Origin: Nitrospira sp.
Lineage (GTDB): Bacteria; Nitrospirota; Nitrospiria; Nitrospirales; Nitrospiraceae
DNA: 52,249 bases
Assembly (NCBI GenBank): GCA_005116895.1
Contig: SWDO01000014.1
Span: 344,339-396,587, forward strand
Direction of reading: 5' to 3'
Notes under the pieces: generated by a model
Seen by the model: only the letters and a program-made list of their open reading frames with translations
Databases searched by the model: none
Told to the model about the DNA's origin: nothing
Shown here: piece by piece, positions 17,974-26,465 of the stretch
Numbering within the stretch: position 1 is the first letter of the stretch
How the letters are laid out: every line of letters begins with the position of its first letter
Translations under genes and position numbers: made by a program

Positions 17974-18693
17974 GTGAGTAACCACACCGTGGCTCTCGTC
18001 CCTGCCGCTGGACGAGGCCTTCGCATGGGCGGCTCGGTGCCTAAACAATTTCTCGCCCTCGGCGGTGAACCGCTGGTGGTCCACTCCCTTCGTGTGTTTC
18101 AGCACTCTCCCGTCATCCACGAGATTATACTGGCTGTGCCAGAGGCCGACCTCGACTACTGCCTCAATGACCTTGCCGTTCGATATGGATTCTCAAAAAT
18201 CACGAGGGTGGTCGCGGGTGGAAAGGAGCGCCAGGATTCGGTCCGGCATGCCCTTGAACACGTGCCGGTCGAGACGGATATCGTGGTCGTTCATGATGCG
18301 GTACGGCCGTTCCTGACTCTGGATATGGTGGCTCATGTGGTCGAGGCGGCTCGCCGCGTGGGCGGGGCCATTGTGGCCTTGCCGATGCGTGATACGGTTA
18401 AACAGGTTGGAAACAATCATCATATCGAACGAACGGTGGATCGGGGGCCGCTCTGGTTGGCACAGACGCCGCAGGCCTTCCGACGTGATCGATTGTTGGA
18501 CGCCCACCGCAAAGCTCATGCGGACGGTGTGCGCGCCACCGATGATGCGTTCTTGTTCGAATGGGCAGGTCACCCAGTTGAGGTGGTGGAAGGGAGCGGA
18601 GAGAACATCAAGGTCACGCGGCCTGAAGATATGGTGATCGGTGAGGCCATCTTGGCCTCCCGTCAGTCAGGACGCATGAAAGGGACAACATGA
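17974..18693 (+). CDS. ispD: 2-C-methyl-D-erythritol 4-phosphate cytidylyltransferase
   Basis: Third enzyme of the MEP isoprenoid pathway, coupling CTP to MEP. 239 aa from GTG. Motifs: VALVPAAGRGLRMGG (nucleotide loop), PKQFLALGG, VVVHDAVRPF and RATDDAFLFEW. The stop overlaps the ispF start by 4 bases (ATGA), the common ispD-ispF pairing. A weak hairpin (arms 17919-17925 and 17946-17952, no T-tract) lies upstream between it and the protease gene. Confidence 0.93.
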   Translation: MSNHTVALVPAAGRGLRMGGSVPKQFLALGGEPLVVHSLRVFQHSPVIHEIILAVPEADLDYCLNDLAVRYGFSKITRVVAGGKERQDSVRHALEHVPVETDIVVVHDAVRPFLTLDMVAHVVEAARRVGGAIVALPMRDTVKQVGNNHHIERTVDRGPLWLAQTPQAFRRDRLLDAHRKAHADGVRATDDAFLFEWAGHPVEVVEGSGENIKVTRPEDMVIGEAILASRQSGRMKGTT

Positions 18694-19175
18694 GCAAGGG
18701 GTTTCGTATTGGGTATGGCTATGACGTCCATCCATTGGGACCAGGGCGCAAACTGATTCTTGGCGGGGTCGAAATTCCCCATAGCAAAGGGTTGGTTGGT
18801 CATTCTGACTCCGATGTGCTGGTTCATGCCGTGTGCGATGCCCTGTTGGGTGCAATGGGAGAGGGAGATTTGGGACGGCACTACCCCAGTTCGGATCCCA
18901 AGTACAAAGGAATCTCGAGCCTCAAACTGTTGGAAGATGTCATGTCGAAGCTGAGAGTGAAGGGATATCGAGTGGGAAATATTGACACCGTGATCGTGGC
19001 TCAAGCGCCCCGTCTTGGACCGCACCTTGCGGTGATGCAGAAGACCATGGCAGAAGCCGCCGGGGTCCTCCCCGAGTTAGTCAATGTCAAGGTGAAGAGC
19101 GGAGAAGGGTTAGATGCCGTGGGCCATGAGGAGGGCATGATCGCTCATGCCGTTTGTTTGATCGAGCAGGTCTGA
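18690..19175 (+). CDS. ispF: 2-C-methyl-D-erythritol 2,4-cyclodiphosphate synthase
   Basis: Trimeric zinc enzyme that cyclises CDP-ME-2-phosphate in the MEP pathway, 161 aa. GYGYDVHPLGPGR holds the Asp-x-His zinc ligands, HSDSDVLVHAVCDALLGA the third His and nearby catalytic residues, and the C-terminus has VKSGEGLDAVGHEEG. It is translationally coupled to ispD. The zinc requirement makes it a possible client of the metal island downstream, which is inference only. Confidence 0.94.
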   Translation: MSKGFRIGYGYDVHPLGPGRKLILGGVEIPHSKGLVGHSDSDVLVHAVCDALLGAMGEGDLGRHYPSSDPKYKGISSLKLLEDVMSKLRVKGYRVGNIDTVIVAQAPRLGPHLAVMQKTMAEAAGVLPELVNVKVKSGEGLDAVGHEEGMIAHAVCLIEQV

Positions 19176-19195
19176 GGTCGTAGGATAGACTGCTG

Positions 19196-19846
19196 ATGCT
19201 GGCGCACATTACACAAGATCTCAAAGCGGTCTTTGATCGAGATCCGGCGGCAACAAGCAAGCTGGAGGTCATCCTTACGTACGCAGGCTTCCATGCGTTG
19301 TTGGCGTATCGAATTTCCCATTGCCTCAAGTCGATGGGCATTCCCTTCCTGCCGCGTGCGATTTCACAACTAGCCCGCTGGGTGACCGGTGTGGAGATTC
19401 ATCCTGCCGCCAAAATCGGGACAGGGTTTTTCATCGACCATGGTATGGGAGTGGTGATCGGCGAAACCGCTGAGATTGGAGACTATGTGACTCTCTTCCA
19501 AGGCGTGACGTTGGGAGGGACAGGCAAGGAACGTGGTAAACGGCATCCAACGTTGGGTAATCATGTGGTGGTTGGGGCCGGGGCCAAGATCTTGGGAGGG
19601 ATTACGATCGGTGACAATGTGAAGATCGGGGCTAATTCTGTCGTATTGAAGAATGTTCCCCCCAATTCGACAGTCATCGGTGTGCCGGGACGCGTGATCA
19701 AATCCCTGGGCGAACGGCTGCCGGATGCGACGATGGACCAAGTCGATTTGCCGGACCCCATCAGCGATCGCTTCATCGCGTTGGAACAAGAATTGATCGA
19801 ACTCCGAAAAAGACTCGAAAATCCTGATGAGAAGTCTAATCCGTAA
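19196..19846 (+). CDS. cysE: Serine O-acetyltransferase
   Basis: Makes O-acetylserine for cysteine synthesis. 216 aa, the shorter bacterial type. The N-terminal helical part includes [21 protein letters not shown]; the C-terminal half is a left-handed beta-helix of hexapeptide repeats with [19 protein letters not shown], the family active-site stretch. The C-terminal tail is rich in Glu and Lys and lacks the Ile end used to dock cysteine synthase in E. coli. It ends before a strong hairpin that separates it from the convergent psiF gene. Confidence 0.9.
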   Translation: MLAHITQDLKAVFDRDPAATSKLEVILTYAGFHALLAYRISHCLKSMGIPFLPRAISQLARWVTGVEIHPAAKIGTGFFIDHGMGVVIGETAEIGDYVTLFQGVTLGGTGKERGKRHPTLGNHVVVGAGAKILGGITIGDNVKIGANSVVLKNVPPNSTVIGVPGRVIKSLGERLPDATMDQVDLPDPISDRFIALEQELIELRKRLENPDEKSNP

Positions 19847-19879
19847 CAGTGAGCGGTATGGGCAGGCTCAGGGACACAA

Positions 19880-19914
19880 TTAATCCGGCGCGGTGTGTTG
19901 CCGCACCGGATTAA
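19880..19914. terminator. Bidirectional hairpin terminator between cysE and psiF
   Basis: Arms TTAATCCGGCGCGG (19880-19893) and CCGCACCGGATTAA (19901-19914) pair over 14 positions with a single mismatch around a 7-base loop. The AT-rich outer ends give a T-run on either strand, as in bidirectional intrinsic terminators. The right arm lies just outside the psiF stop, and cysE ends at 19846, which fits a shared terminator for converging genes. Confidence 0.75.
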
Positions 19915-19919
19915 CAGGA

Positions 19920-20240
19920 CTATGCAGAGAGACAATCGCTCATGAATAGCTTCCGCTCGTCGCCCTTCAACTTCTTGTCGCCCGCTTCTTTATTGCACGT
20001 TTTCATCTTATTCTGCTGAGAGCTCTTCCCGCCTCCGCCTTTCTCCGACTTGGCGGAGAGACAGCCCTTCATAAATTCCTTCCGTTCGTCTCCCTTTCCT
20101 TCGCCAAACCCCTTCGCGTTCGCCTGCTCGTTGCAGGCCTTCATCTTGTTCTGATGTTGAGGCGCGGCGACGGCGAATGGAGTTGCCTCAAGGCTGACCA
20201 TGAACAAGGCAATGGCGATCACACGTAGCGCTGTCGACAT
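19920..20240 (-). CDS. psiF: PsiF repeat protein, exported
   Basis: Small exported protein of 106 aa with a signal peptide (ALRVIAIALFMVSLEATPFA) and two PsiF repeats. The repeats are QNKMKACNEQANAKGF...DERKEFMKGCLSA and QNKMKTCNKEAGDKKLKG...KLFMSDCLSA, each with a conserved Cys pair. PsiF is named for phosphate-starvation induction in E. coli; its function is unknown. AAAGGAGA lies upstream of the ATG. It is divergent from the PEP mutase gene, so both could share control. The link to phosphate here is suggestive only. Confidence 0.85.
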   Translation of the reverse strand: MSTALRVIAIALFMVSLEATPFAVAAPQHQNKMKACNEQANAKGFGEGKGDERKEFMKGCLSAKSEKGGGGKSSQQNKMKTCNKEAGDKKLKGDERKLFMSDCLSA

Positions 20241-20297
20241 ACCAATTCTCCTTTATGGTGAGAGGTGAGATACAGGTCTGAGCGTGCATCTTAGCAA

Positions 20298-20313
20298 ACA
20301 ATTACGTAATTGT
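20298..20313. promoter_or_regulatory. 16-base perfect palindrome in the psiF-PEP mutase divergent region
   Basis: ACAATTACGTAATTGT reads the same on both strands and sits in the noncoding space between two divergent genes. Such a site is a natural operator for a dimeric regulator. I do not recognise the regulator; it is not a PhoB box (direct repeats of CTGTCAT). Confidence 0.4.
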
Positions 20314-20525
20314 CTGTGAGGAGAGGCATGAGGCCTGTTGGTCATCAGCGATTCATGGGCGAAGAGAGCCTGTGTAGGACGATAGCCACTGAGAATGAAG
20401 TTACAGTTTGGTGCTCAACAAGACAGGATGATTTCTTCGGAGGAAAAGGATATTCTCTGAAGGGAGTCAATACACCGCAGCGGTATCCATCTTGACTGGT
20501 ATAGGTGGGAAGAGAGAAGGAATCC

Positions 20526-22160
20526 ATGAGCTCAACCCCAGGCATCGCCCCAGCGCGACAGTTTAGGAACCTGCTTGAGTCGGAGCAGCTGGAATTCATC
20601 TGCGAAGCTCATAACGGCCTGAGTGCAAAGATCGTTCAGGAAGCCGGCTTCGAAGGCATTTGGGCCAGCGGTCTCTCCATCTCAGCACAATTTGGCGTTC
20701 GTGATAACAACGAGGCCAGCTGGACACAAGTTCTGGATAATCTGGAGTTCATGTCCGATGCTGTAACGGTTCCAATCCTTCTTGATGGTGATACAGGATA
20801 CGGCAATTTCAATAACATGCAGCGGCTGGTCCGCAAACTGGAGCAGCGACGTATCGCTGCGGTGTGCATCGAAGACAAGCTTTTCCCCAAGACTAATAGT
20901 TTTATCAAGGGCGATGCTCAACCGATGGCGGACATCCAAGAGTTCTGCGGCAAGATTAAGGCAGGCAAAGACGCTCAGACTGATTCGGACTTTTGCATTA
21001 TCGCGAGGGTGGAAGCCTTCATCTGTGGGTGGGGGTTGGCTGAAGCCCTTCGCCGAGCCGAGGCCTATCGTCAGGCAGGCGCAGACGGCATCCTCATTCA
21101 TAGTGCCTTGTCGGTGCCGGATGAGATCCTTGCGTTCAAGCAGGAATGGAGCAATCGATGTCCGGTCGTGATTGTGCCGACCAAATATTACGCCACGCCC
21201 ACCGATGTGTTTCGGCAGCATGGGTTCTCAATGGTGATTTGGGCCAATCATATGCTCCGAACCGCCGTGGCCGCCATGCAGAAAACCGCGCGGACCTTGA
21301 AGGAACAGCAACATCTGCTTTCCATTGAAGACAAAGTTGCGCCGGTTTCAGAAATCTTCAGGCTGCAAAATGCCGCAGAGTTACAAGATGCCGAAGACCG
21401 CTATCTTCCCAGAGGCGCCGAAAACACCAGCGCTATCGTGTTGGCGGCTTCCCGTGGGGAGGAGCTTCGTGAGCTGACAGAGCACCAACCCAAGACCATG
21501 GTGAAAATTCAGGGGACGCCGATCCTTGCCCGCATCGTGGACGCCTATAACGCCGTGGGGATCAAGGACATCACGGTCGTTCGTGGCTATAAAAAAGAGG
21601 CGGTGACGCTGCCCAACCTGACCTATTTGGATAACGATGACTTTGCCGATACCGGTGAGCTGGATTCTCTGGACAAAGCGATGCGTGCCCGGAAAGGGGT
21701 GGCCAAGGATCTGATCATTTCGTATGGCGACGTGCTGTTCAATACGTACATTCCTCAGGCCCTGTGTCAGGAAAAAGAGGACTTTGTCGTCTTTGTGGAC
21801 AGCGATTGGCAGAACCAGAGCAGCTATGCCCGTTTGGGCGGCTTTGCCGAATGCACGCTGCCGAATTCAAGGAAAGCCTTCAATGCCAAGATCTATCTTC
21901 AACAATTAGGGAATCTGGCACCTCAAGAAAGCATCCATGGAGTCTGGATGGGGTTCCTCAAAGTGTCTCCCGCCGGAACTGTCCACCTTCAGGCGATCCT
22001 CGCTGAGATGGTAGCTGATCCAGCGAATCGCAAAGCCGGCATTCCCGTTCTATTGCAAGAACTGTTGAAGCGACAACTCTCTGTTCGTGTGCTCTATACG
22101 GTCGGCCACTGGCTTGATATCAACAGCCTTGATGATGTGGTTCAGGCAGGCAATTTTTGA
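20526..22160 (+). CDS. Phosphoenolpyruvate mutase fused to a nucleotidyltransferase domain
   Basis: Two-domain protein of about 544 aa. The N-terminal half is an isocitrate-lyase-superfamily TIM barrel with [13 protein letters not shown] and the PEP-mutase signature [11 protein letters not shown] (EDK-x5-NS), so it should make phosphonopyruvate, the entry to phosphonates. The C-terminal half (from about residue 295) is a sugar-type NTP transferase: [40 protein letters not shown] (metal Asp) and [10 protein letters not shown]. The usual GxGxR of the nucleotide loop is altered to SRGEE. I start at ATG 20526, 5 bases after GAAGG; an in-frame GTG at 20505 lies over that site. No phosphonopyruvate decarboxylase is adjacent. 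Confidence 0.87.
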   Translation: MSSTPGIAPARQFRNLLESEQLEFICEAHNGLSAKIVQEAGFEGIWASGLSISAQFGVRDNNEASWTQVLDNLEFMSDAVTVPILLDGDTGYGNFNNMQRLVRKLEQRRIAAVCIEDKLFPKTNSFIKGDAQPMADIQEFCGKIKAGKDAQTDSDFCIIARVEAFICGWGLAEALRRAEAYRQAGADGILIHSALSVPDEILAFKQEWSNRCPVVIVPTKYYATPTDVFRQHGFSMVIWANHMLRTAVAAMQKTARTLKEQQHLLSIEDKVAPVSEIFRLQNAAELQDAEDRYLPRGAENTSAIVLAASRGEELRELTEHQPKTMVKIQGTPILARIVDAYNAVGIKDITVVRGYKKEAVTLPNLTYLDNDDFADTGELDSLDKAMRARKGVAKDLIISYGDVLFNTYIPQALCQEKEDFVVFVDSDWQNQSSYARLGGFAECTLPNSRKAFNAKIYLQQLGNLAPQESIHGVWMGFLKVSPAGTVHLQAILAEMVADPANRKAGIPVLLQELLKRQLSVRVLYTVGHWLDINSLDDVVQAGNF

Positions 22161-22172
22161 CCATTCGCGCTC

Positions 22173-22910
22173 TCACTCGTAATCCACCCGTACCAAAAAT
22201 AGCCCCTGAGGGGGAGCTGTTTTGCCGGCTGCTGAACGATCTCGTGCATCGAGAATCTGCCTGAGCCTGTCCGGCTGGCGTTTGTGCAAGCCGACCTCGG
22301 CAAGGGTGCCGACAATCGAACGGATCATCTGTTTCAGGAACCGGTCGGCATAGGCTTCGATTCGCAGCCGATCGCCTTCCCGGAAGACCGTGAATTGTTG
22401 CAGATGACAGATGGGATCGTCGTTGTCGGTGGGCTGGGTCTGGAACGAAGAAAAATCGTGCGAGCCGATCAGGGCCAGTCCTGCCTGATTCATTGCCGCG
22501 TCGTCAAGAGGCTGATGGATATGCCAGCAATAGTCACGCTCAACGGCCGGACGTTCCGGGCGATTCAGAATACGGTATTCATACAGTTTGCCCCTGGCTG
22601 AATGTCTTGCATGGAATGTGTCCGGCATGAGCGCGACTGATCGCACCACGATGCTCTTCGGGAGATGGGCGTTCAGCGCTCTGGTCCATCCCCGGGGCGT
22701 CATGTCACGGTCGATACGGAAACTCGCCACCTGCCCCATCGCATGTACTCCTGCATCGGTGCGTCCGGCGCCGATGACCGGTGCGTTGATTTGAGTGACG
22801 CCTGCAATGGCCGCTTCGACGGCTGCTTGAACCGTTGGCTGGTCGGGCTGACGTTGCCAGCCTGCGTAGGCCGTGCCGTCATATTCGAGAGTGAGTTTAA
22901 CGATAGGCAT
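22173..22910 (-). CDS. truA: tRNA pseudouridine(38-40) synthase
   Basis: Isomerises uridines 38-40 in the tRNA anticodon stem-loop. 245 aa, normal length. LEYDGTAYAGWQRQ opens the first half, GAGRTDAGVHA contains the catalytic Asp, and FHARHSARGKLYEYRI and FLKQMIRSIVGTLAEVG are the second-domain hallmarks. It converges with the PEP mutase gene, whose stop lies 12 bases away. Confidence 0.94.
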   Translation of the reverse strand: MPIVKLTLEYDGTAYAGWQRQPDQPTVQAAVEAAIAGVTQINAPVIGAGRTDAGVHAMGQVASFRIDRDMTPRGWTRALNAHLPKSIVVRSVALMPDTFHARHSARGKLYEYRILNRPERPAVERDYCWHIHQPLDDAAMNQAGLALIGSHDFSSFQTQPTDNDDPICHLQQFTVFREGDRLRIEAYADRFLKQMIRSIVGTLAEVGLHKRQPDRLRQILDARDRSAAGKTAPPQGLFLVRVDYE

Positions 22911-22940
22911 GCAGCACGCGGATGGCGATGAGCGAGACGA

Positions 22941-24224
22941 TCAGCGGATGTCCGGTCTATTATTGGTCAGGAACGAAACAATACCATGGTAGAGGGATTG
23001 AGCGACATCGCGGACGAACGCCGGTTTTCTGAGGAGATCTTCCTCGTCGGGGTTGGAAATATAGGCGATCTCGGCCAGGATGCTGGGCATGCTCGTAAAC
23101 CTCAAGACATAAAAGGGCGCGGTCTTGACGCCATGGTCGTTGACCACATATGGCCCATTCATCTGGGAGACCATGGCTTCTTTCGCGTTCCACGCAAGCT
23201 CCAGAGACTCCTCGATTTTCTTTGCCGTTAAAAGATCTGCCACGAGGTATTCCCATCCGACCCCGGTGTTGATGATCGGGGTGCCGTTCTCCCGTGCTGC
23301 GACCTCCAGTGCTCGCTGATCCTTGGCCTCTCCGAAGTGATAGATTTCAATCCCTTTAACTATGCGTGACGGATGCGAGTTGACGTGGATGGAGACGAAG
23401 AGATCGGCTTCGTTGCTGTTCGCAAACCTGGCCCGATCTTCCAGCTCAATAAACACATCACGGTCTCGGGTCATCAACACGCGCACGCCGGGCTGCTTTC
23501 GTAGAAGTTCACGAAGCTGGAGCCCTACCTTGAGAGTAATATCCTTCTCCTCGGTCCGTTGGATGCCCCGTGCGCCCGGATCTTTTCCCCCATGGCCGGG
23601 ATCGATCACGATGGTCGTGTATCCCTTGGCGCGCGGCGTGACGGGTTGGGAGGTGGAAGAAGCTGCCCGCTGAGGGCCTTCTCGTGGATCAAGCGCTGAA
23701 GGAGGGACTGGGGCCTTGGGTGGCGTCACATCAATGACCAAGCGAGGGGGATGGGATAGCGTGAAGTGCTTATAGGTCCGGAACGATGTGGTTGGAAGAG
23801 ACACTGCGACAGCATGCGAGGGCAGTTGAGTGACGATGAAGGGTGATGGAATAGTCCCGTTCATCGCTTTCGCTTGCGCTGGTTGGCTGAGCCCTGTGTT
23901 GGGAAGGGCGAGGACCACGCGACTTGGATTGGTCGCTCGTTGCTCGATGACTGTGGTGTGATGGTCAAGATCCAACACGAGTCTGCTTCTCTCTGGGCTC
24001 GTCATCACACGGAAATTGCGAACGGTCACGGGAGCCAGGGAAGCGGTCGTTCCTTTGATGCGGCTCTGTTCCGATGACCGCATCGGTAAAGGACGGTGAT
24101 CATCGGAGGACCACGCCCAGGCCGCTGGGATCAAGCTCCCGTATGCGGAGAGGAAGAAGATGGCAGTGGACGAGAGGAGGGTGAGGGGCTTAAAGGAAAG
24201 CAGTCGAGGCGTTCGTATATGCAT
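22941..24224 (-). CDS. N-acetylmuramoyl-L-alanine amidase with AMIN domain
   Basis: Exported peptidoglycan amidase, about 427 aa, that cleaves the amide between muramic acid and the stem peptide, usually at division septa (AmiA/B/C type). After a signal peptide (ending near AAWA) comes an AMIN targeting domain (VTVRNFRVMTSPERSRLVLDL), a Pro-rich linker, and an Amidase_3 zinc domain. That domain has IVIDPGHGGKDPGARG, FVSIHVNSHPS and LAEIAYISNPDEEDL supplying the zinc ligands and catalytic Glu. I use ATG 24224 with AAAAGG upstream, because a longer reading from 24284 would begin inside the likely -35 box. Confidence 0.9.
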   Translation of the reverse strand: MHIRTPRLLSFKPLTLLSSTAIFFLSAYGSLIPAAWAWSSDDHRPLPMRSSEQSRIKGTTASLAPVTVRNFRVMTSPERSRLVLDLDHHTTVIEQRATNPSRVVLALPNTGLSQPAQAKAMNGTIPSPFIVTQLPSHAVAVSLPTTSFRTYKHFTLSHPPRLVIDVTPPKAPVPPSALDPREGPQRAASSTSQPVTPRAKGYTTIVIDPGHGGKDPGARGIQRTEEKDITLKVGLQLRELLRKQPGVRVLMTRDRDVFIELEDRARFANSNEADLFVSIHVNSHPSRIVKGIEIYHFGEAKDQRALEVAARENGTPIINTGVGWEYLVADLLTAKKIEESLELAWNAKEAMVSQMNGPYVVNDHGVKTAPFYVLRFTSMPSILAEIAYISNPDEEDLLRKPAFVRDVAQSLYHGIVSFLTNNRPDIR

Positions 24225-24254
24225 GGGCCTTTTGTCGGTAGAAGACAATGGGAA

Positions 24255-24284
24255 ACTATTCTCAGATGTCCGTCGCCTTGTCAA
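24255..24284 (-). promoter_or_regulatory. Candidate promoter for the AMIN-amidase gene
   Basis: On the minus strand TTGACA (24284-24279) is followed 18 bases later by AATAGT (24260-24255). The -35 is a perfect match to the sigma-70 consensus; the -10 matches at four of six. It points to the amidase start at 24224. Confidence 0.45.
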
Positions 24285-24351
24285 GAATTACACCAGTTAG
24301 CTAGGCGGAATTCGGATTGACTGTGGGCTCACGACCGCGATAGCGTGAGAT

Positions 24352-24873
24352 ATGCCGACACATCTGATCGTCGATGGGTATAACGTGCTGGCTGGTGCCG
24401 GAGCCCTTCCCGGACGCCTTGAATCGGCCCGCGAGGTGTTGCTGCAGGATTTGGCCGCCTATCGGCATCGGAAGCACCATGCTATCACCGTCGTATTTGA
24501 CGGCTGGCAACAGGGCCAGCCATCCGAACGGCGGGAGCATCATGCCGGAGTCCAGGTGATCTACTCAAAACGGGGCGAGCGGGCGGATCAGGTCATCCAA
24601 CGCTTGGCACGGGAATACGGGGCGGACTGTGCGGTCGTCAGCTCCGACCACGAAATCGTGAATACGGCCAGAGCTCATGGGGCCATGGTCATGGGAGCGC
24701 GCGAATTTGCGGACAAGCTGCGCGTGTCATCGAGCGCAGGCGGCACCATACCCTATAAAGAACTCGATACAGGAGTCGATGTTCGCCCAACGCGGGGGCC
24801 GGAGAAGAAGGGGAACCCTCGAAAACTGCCAAAATCTCAACGACAACGCGCTCGCCAGCTCAAGCGATTTTGA
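24352..24873 (+). CDS. NYN-domain protein (YacP-like)
   Basis: 173-aa protein with a PIN-like NYN ribonuclease fold. HLIVDGYNVL has the first acidic metal ligand, TVVFDGWQQGQ and GERADQVIQRLAREY the next, and AVVSSDHEIVNTARAHGA the last. The C-terminus is rich in Lys and Arg and may bind RNA. Relatives such as YacP/Rae1 cleave mRNA on ribosomes in Bacillus; function here is inferred from the fold. Its 3' end overlaps the convergent TatD gene by 14 bases. Confidence 0.75.
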   Translation: MPTHLIVDGYNVLAGAGALPGRLESAREVLLQDLAAYRHRKHHAITVVFDGWQQGQPSERREHHAGVQVIYSKRGERADQVIQRLAREYGADCAVVSSDHEIVNTARAHGAMVMGAREFADKLRVSSSAGGTIPYKELDTGVDVRPTRGPEKKGNPRKLPKSQRQRARQLKRF

Positions 24874-25630
24874 ACAGCTTTTTTGCATTCTCGGTCGTTC
24901 GTCCCTGAATCTCTTCCAAGGAGAGATCGGGATGAATGGTTGCGAGTTGCTTCGCTACCTGTGCCACATACGCCGGTTCATTGCGCTTGCCGCGATAGGG
25001 AACAGGCGTCAGGTATGGGCAATCGGTTTCGATGAGCAGGCGATCCAGCGGGGTCTGCTTGGCAATCTCGCGTAGTGCGGTCGCACTCTGAAACGTGAGG
25101 ATTCCCGAAAACGAGAGATGAAATCCCAAATCAAGGGCTTCCTTCGCCAGCCAGGCATCCCCAGAAAAGCAGTGAAAGACCCCACCGACCTCTGACGCCT
25201 TTTCTTCCCTTAAAATCGCGACCGTATCCTCCGGTGCTTCCCTCGTGTGAATAATCACGGGTAGCTTGAGTTCGCGTGCAACCTGAATCTGCTCGCGGAA
25301 TCGGTCACGCTGCTCATTTGGGGAGGAGTGATTGTAGTGATAATCGAGCCCGATTTCCCCATAGGCCACGACCTTCTCGCTTTTCGCTAGACGGCGGAAC
25401 TCATCATACCAATTGTCCTGGATATGCTTGACCTCGTGTGGATGGACCCCGATGGAGGCGTACACAAAGGGATAGTGATCGGCGAGCGCGACGGCCGCTT
25501 GACTGGTCGCCAGATCACAACCTATAGAGACGAAGGCGTCGACTCCGGCTTCTCGCGCGCGGGCAATGACGGCCTCCCGATCGTCGTTGTAGCGCGCGTC
25601 GTCGAGATGAGTGTGGGTGTCGATTAACAT
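24860..25630 (-). CDS. TatD-family metal-dependent hydrolase
   Basis: About 256-aa TIM-barrel metal hydrolase of the TatD (DNase) family. MLIDTHTHLDD holds the first His pair, GEIGLDYHYNHSS and KLPVIIHTREA further ligands, and ETDCPYLTPVPYRGKRNEP the C-terminal acid and signature. The family is reported to act as a 3'-5' DNase or RNase and in D-aminoacyl-tRNA turnover. I start at the ATG at 25630, where family similarity begins; an upstream ATG at 25711 adds 27 low-similarity residues. Confidence 0.88.
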   Translation of the reverse strand: MLIDTHTHLDDARYNDDREAVIARAREAGVDAFVSIGCDLATSQAAVALADHYPFVYASIGVHPHEVKHIQDNWYDEFRRLAKSEKVVAYGEIGLDYHYNHSSPNEQRDRFREQIQVARELKLPVIIHTREAPEDTVAILREEKASEVGGVFHCFSGDAWLAKEALDLGFHLSFSGILTFQSATALREIAKQTPLDRLLIETDCPYLTPVPYRGKRNEPAYVAQVAKQLATIHPDLSLEEIQGRTTENAKKLFKIA

Positions 25631-25692
25631 GGTGGGTATCCTACCACGGTGACCAGGAGATGACGAGACTGGCTGACTTTGACAATTGGCGC

Positions 25693-25720
25693 TTGACATT
25701 GATCTGGACACGATGATAAA
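25693..25720 (+). promoter_or_regulatory. Promoter of the Fur-family regulator
   Basis: A perfect TTGACA at 25693-25698 is followed after 16 bases by GATAAA at 25715-25720. Transcription should start around 25727, within the inverted repeat described next, and 20-25 bases before the ATG I choose for the regulator. Confidence 0.55.
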
Positions 25721-25735
25721 TGCAACTCACTTGCA
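25721..25735. promoter_or_regulatory. Candidate Fur/Zur operator, TGCAA-N5-TTGCA
   Basis: TGCAACTCACTTGCA is an inverted repeat with a 5-base spacer lying directly on the predicted transcription start of the regulator gene. Placement downstream of the -10 suits autorepression by a dimeric Fur-family protein. The motif is not one of the Zur boxes I know well, so the assignment is by position. Confidence 0.4.
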
Positions 25736-25749
25736 ACTTGGAAATTCAG

Positions 25750-26166
25750 ATGGCCGAATCAATACTTGATAGTCTGCGAGCCGGCGGGAAGAAACTGACG
25801 AAGCCCAGGAAGGCCATTCTGGCCATTCTTGAGCAGAGCTCGCTGCCGATCACGGTGGCTGAAATAGCTGATCAACTAAAGAAGGCAAGGGCAGCGGTGG
25901 ATCTGGTTACGGTCTACCGGAATGTGGCGATGCTGCAGGAACTTAAATTGGTCAATCCGGTCGGGCTCCATGAAGGACAGATGCGGTATGAATTTCGTCA
26001 TGGCCGTGAGCATCACCACCATATTCAATGCCGCGGGTGCGGCCAGATCGTTGATCTGATGCTCTGTCCCCTCAAGAAGCTGACAGAGCTAATCGAGGAG
26101 CAAACCAAGTTTGTCATCGAAGGTCATGCCCTGGAGTTCTTTGGCTGGTGCCCGCAATGCCAATGA
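25750..26166 (+). CDS. Fur-family transcriptional regulator (Zur-like)
   Basis: Metal-sensing repressor of 138 aa. The N-terminal winged helix runs to about residue 80 (TKPRKAILAILEQSS, VDLVTVYRNVAML). The C-terminal dimerisation domain has the His run 88-91 and the structural-zinc cysteines C94, C97, C134 and C137. Zur is favoured over Fur or PerR because the genes that follow are COG0523 GTPases and a ZIP transporter, the usual Zur targets; sequence alone does not fix the metal. Start ATG 25750 has a weak GGAAA; an earlier ATG at 25720 is within the operator. Confidence 0.85.
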   Translation: MAESILDSLRAGGKKLTKPRKAILAILEQSSLPITVAEIADQLKKARAAVDLVTVYRNVAMLQELKLVNPVGLHEGQMRYEFRHGREHHHHIQCRGCGQIVDLMLCPLKKLTELIEEQTKFVIEGHALEFFGWCPQCQ

Positions 26167-26465
26167 CACGACTCATCAAAAAGGCCGGCCATTGGGCGCT
26201 TGTTCTGGGTTATGTATTGTTGGTGCTGACACTTCAGCCGTTGTTGCTGGAACACACCTTCGCGGCCGGTACGTCCCACGAACATTCGGATCAAGATGTC
26301 TGCGCTTGGCTGGATCATGCTGCCAGCGCTGGATTGCATTCAGTCACGCCACCACCAGTCCTTGTTCCTGTTCTAGACGCGACTACCTCTCTACTGAATC
26401 TAATCTTCAAGTTCGTTCCCCGCTCGTCTGATTCTGTCCGCGGTCCTCCTTCTTTCTCCATCTAA
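26163..26465 (+). CDS. Small membrane-anchored/secreted protein with His-Cys motif
   Basis: 100-aa protein read from ATG 26163, which overlaps the regulator stop (ATGA), so it is probably co-translated with it. It has one hydrophobic segment or signal peptide (WALVLGYVLLVLTLQPLLL), then THEHSDQDVCAWLDHAAS-like sequence (seen as SHEHSDQDVCAWLDHA), rich in His, Asp and Cys. It recalls small DUF2946-type proteins found with metal genes. A periplasmic metal-binding role is inference from the motif and context. Confidence 0.55.
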   Translation: MTRLIKKAGHWALVLGYVLLVLTLQPLLLEHTFAAGTSHEHSDQDVCAWLDHAASAGLHSVTPPPVLVPVLDATTSLLNLIFKFVPRSSDSVRGPPSFSI

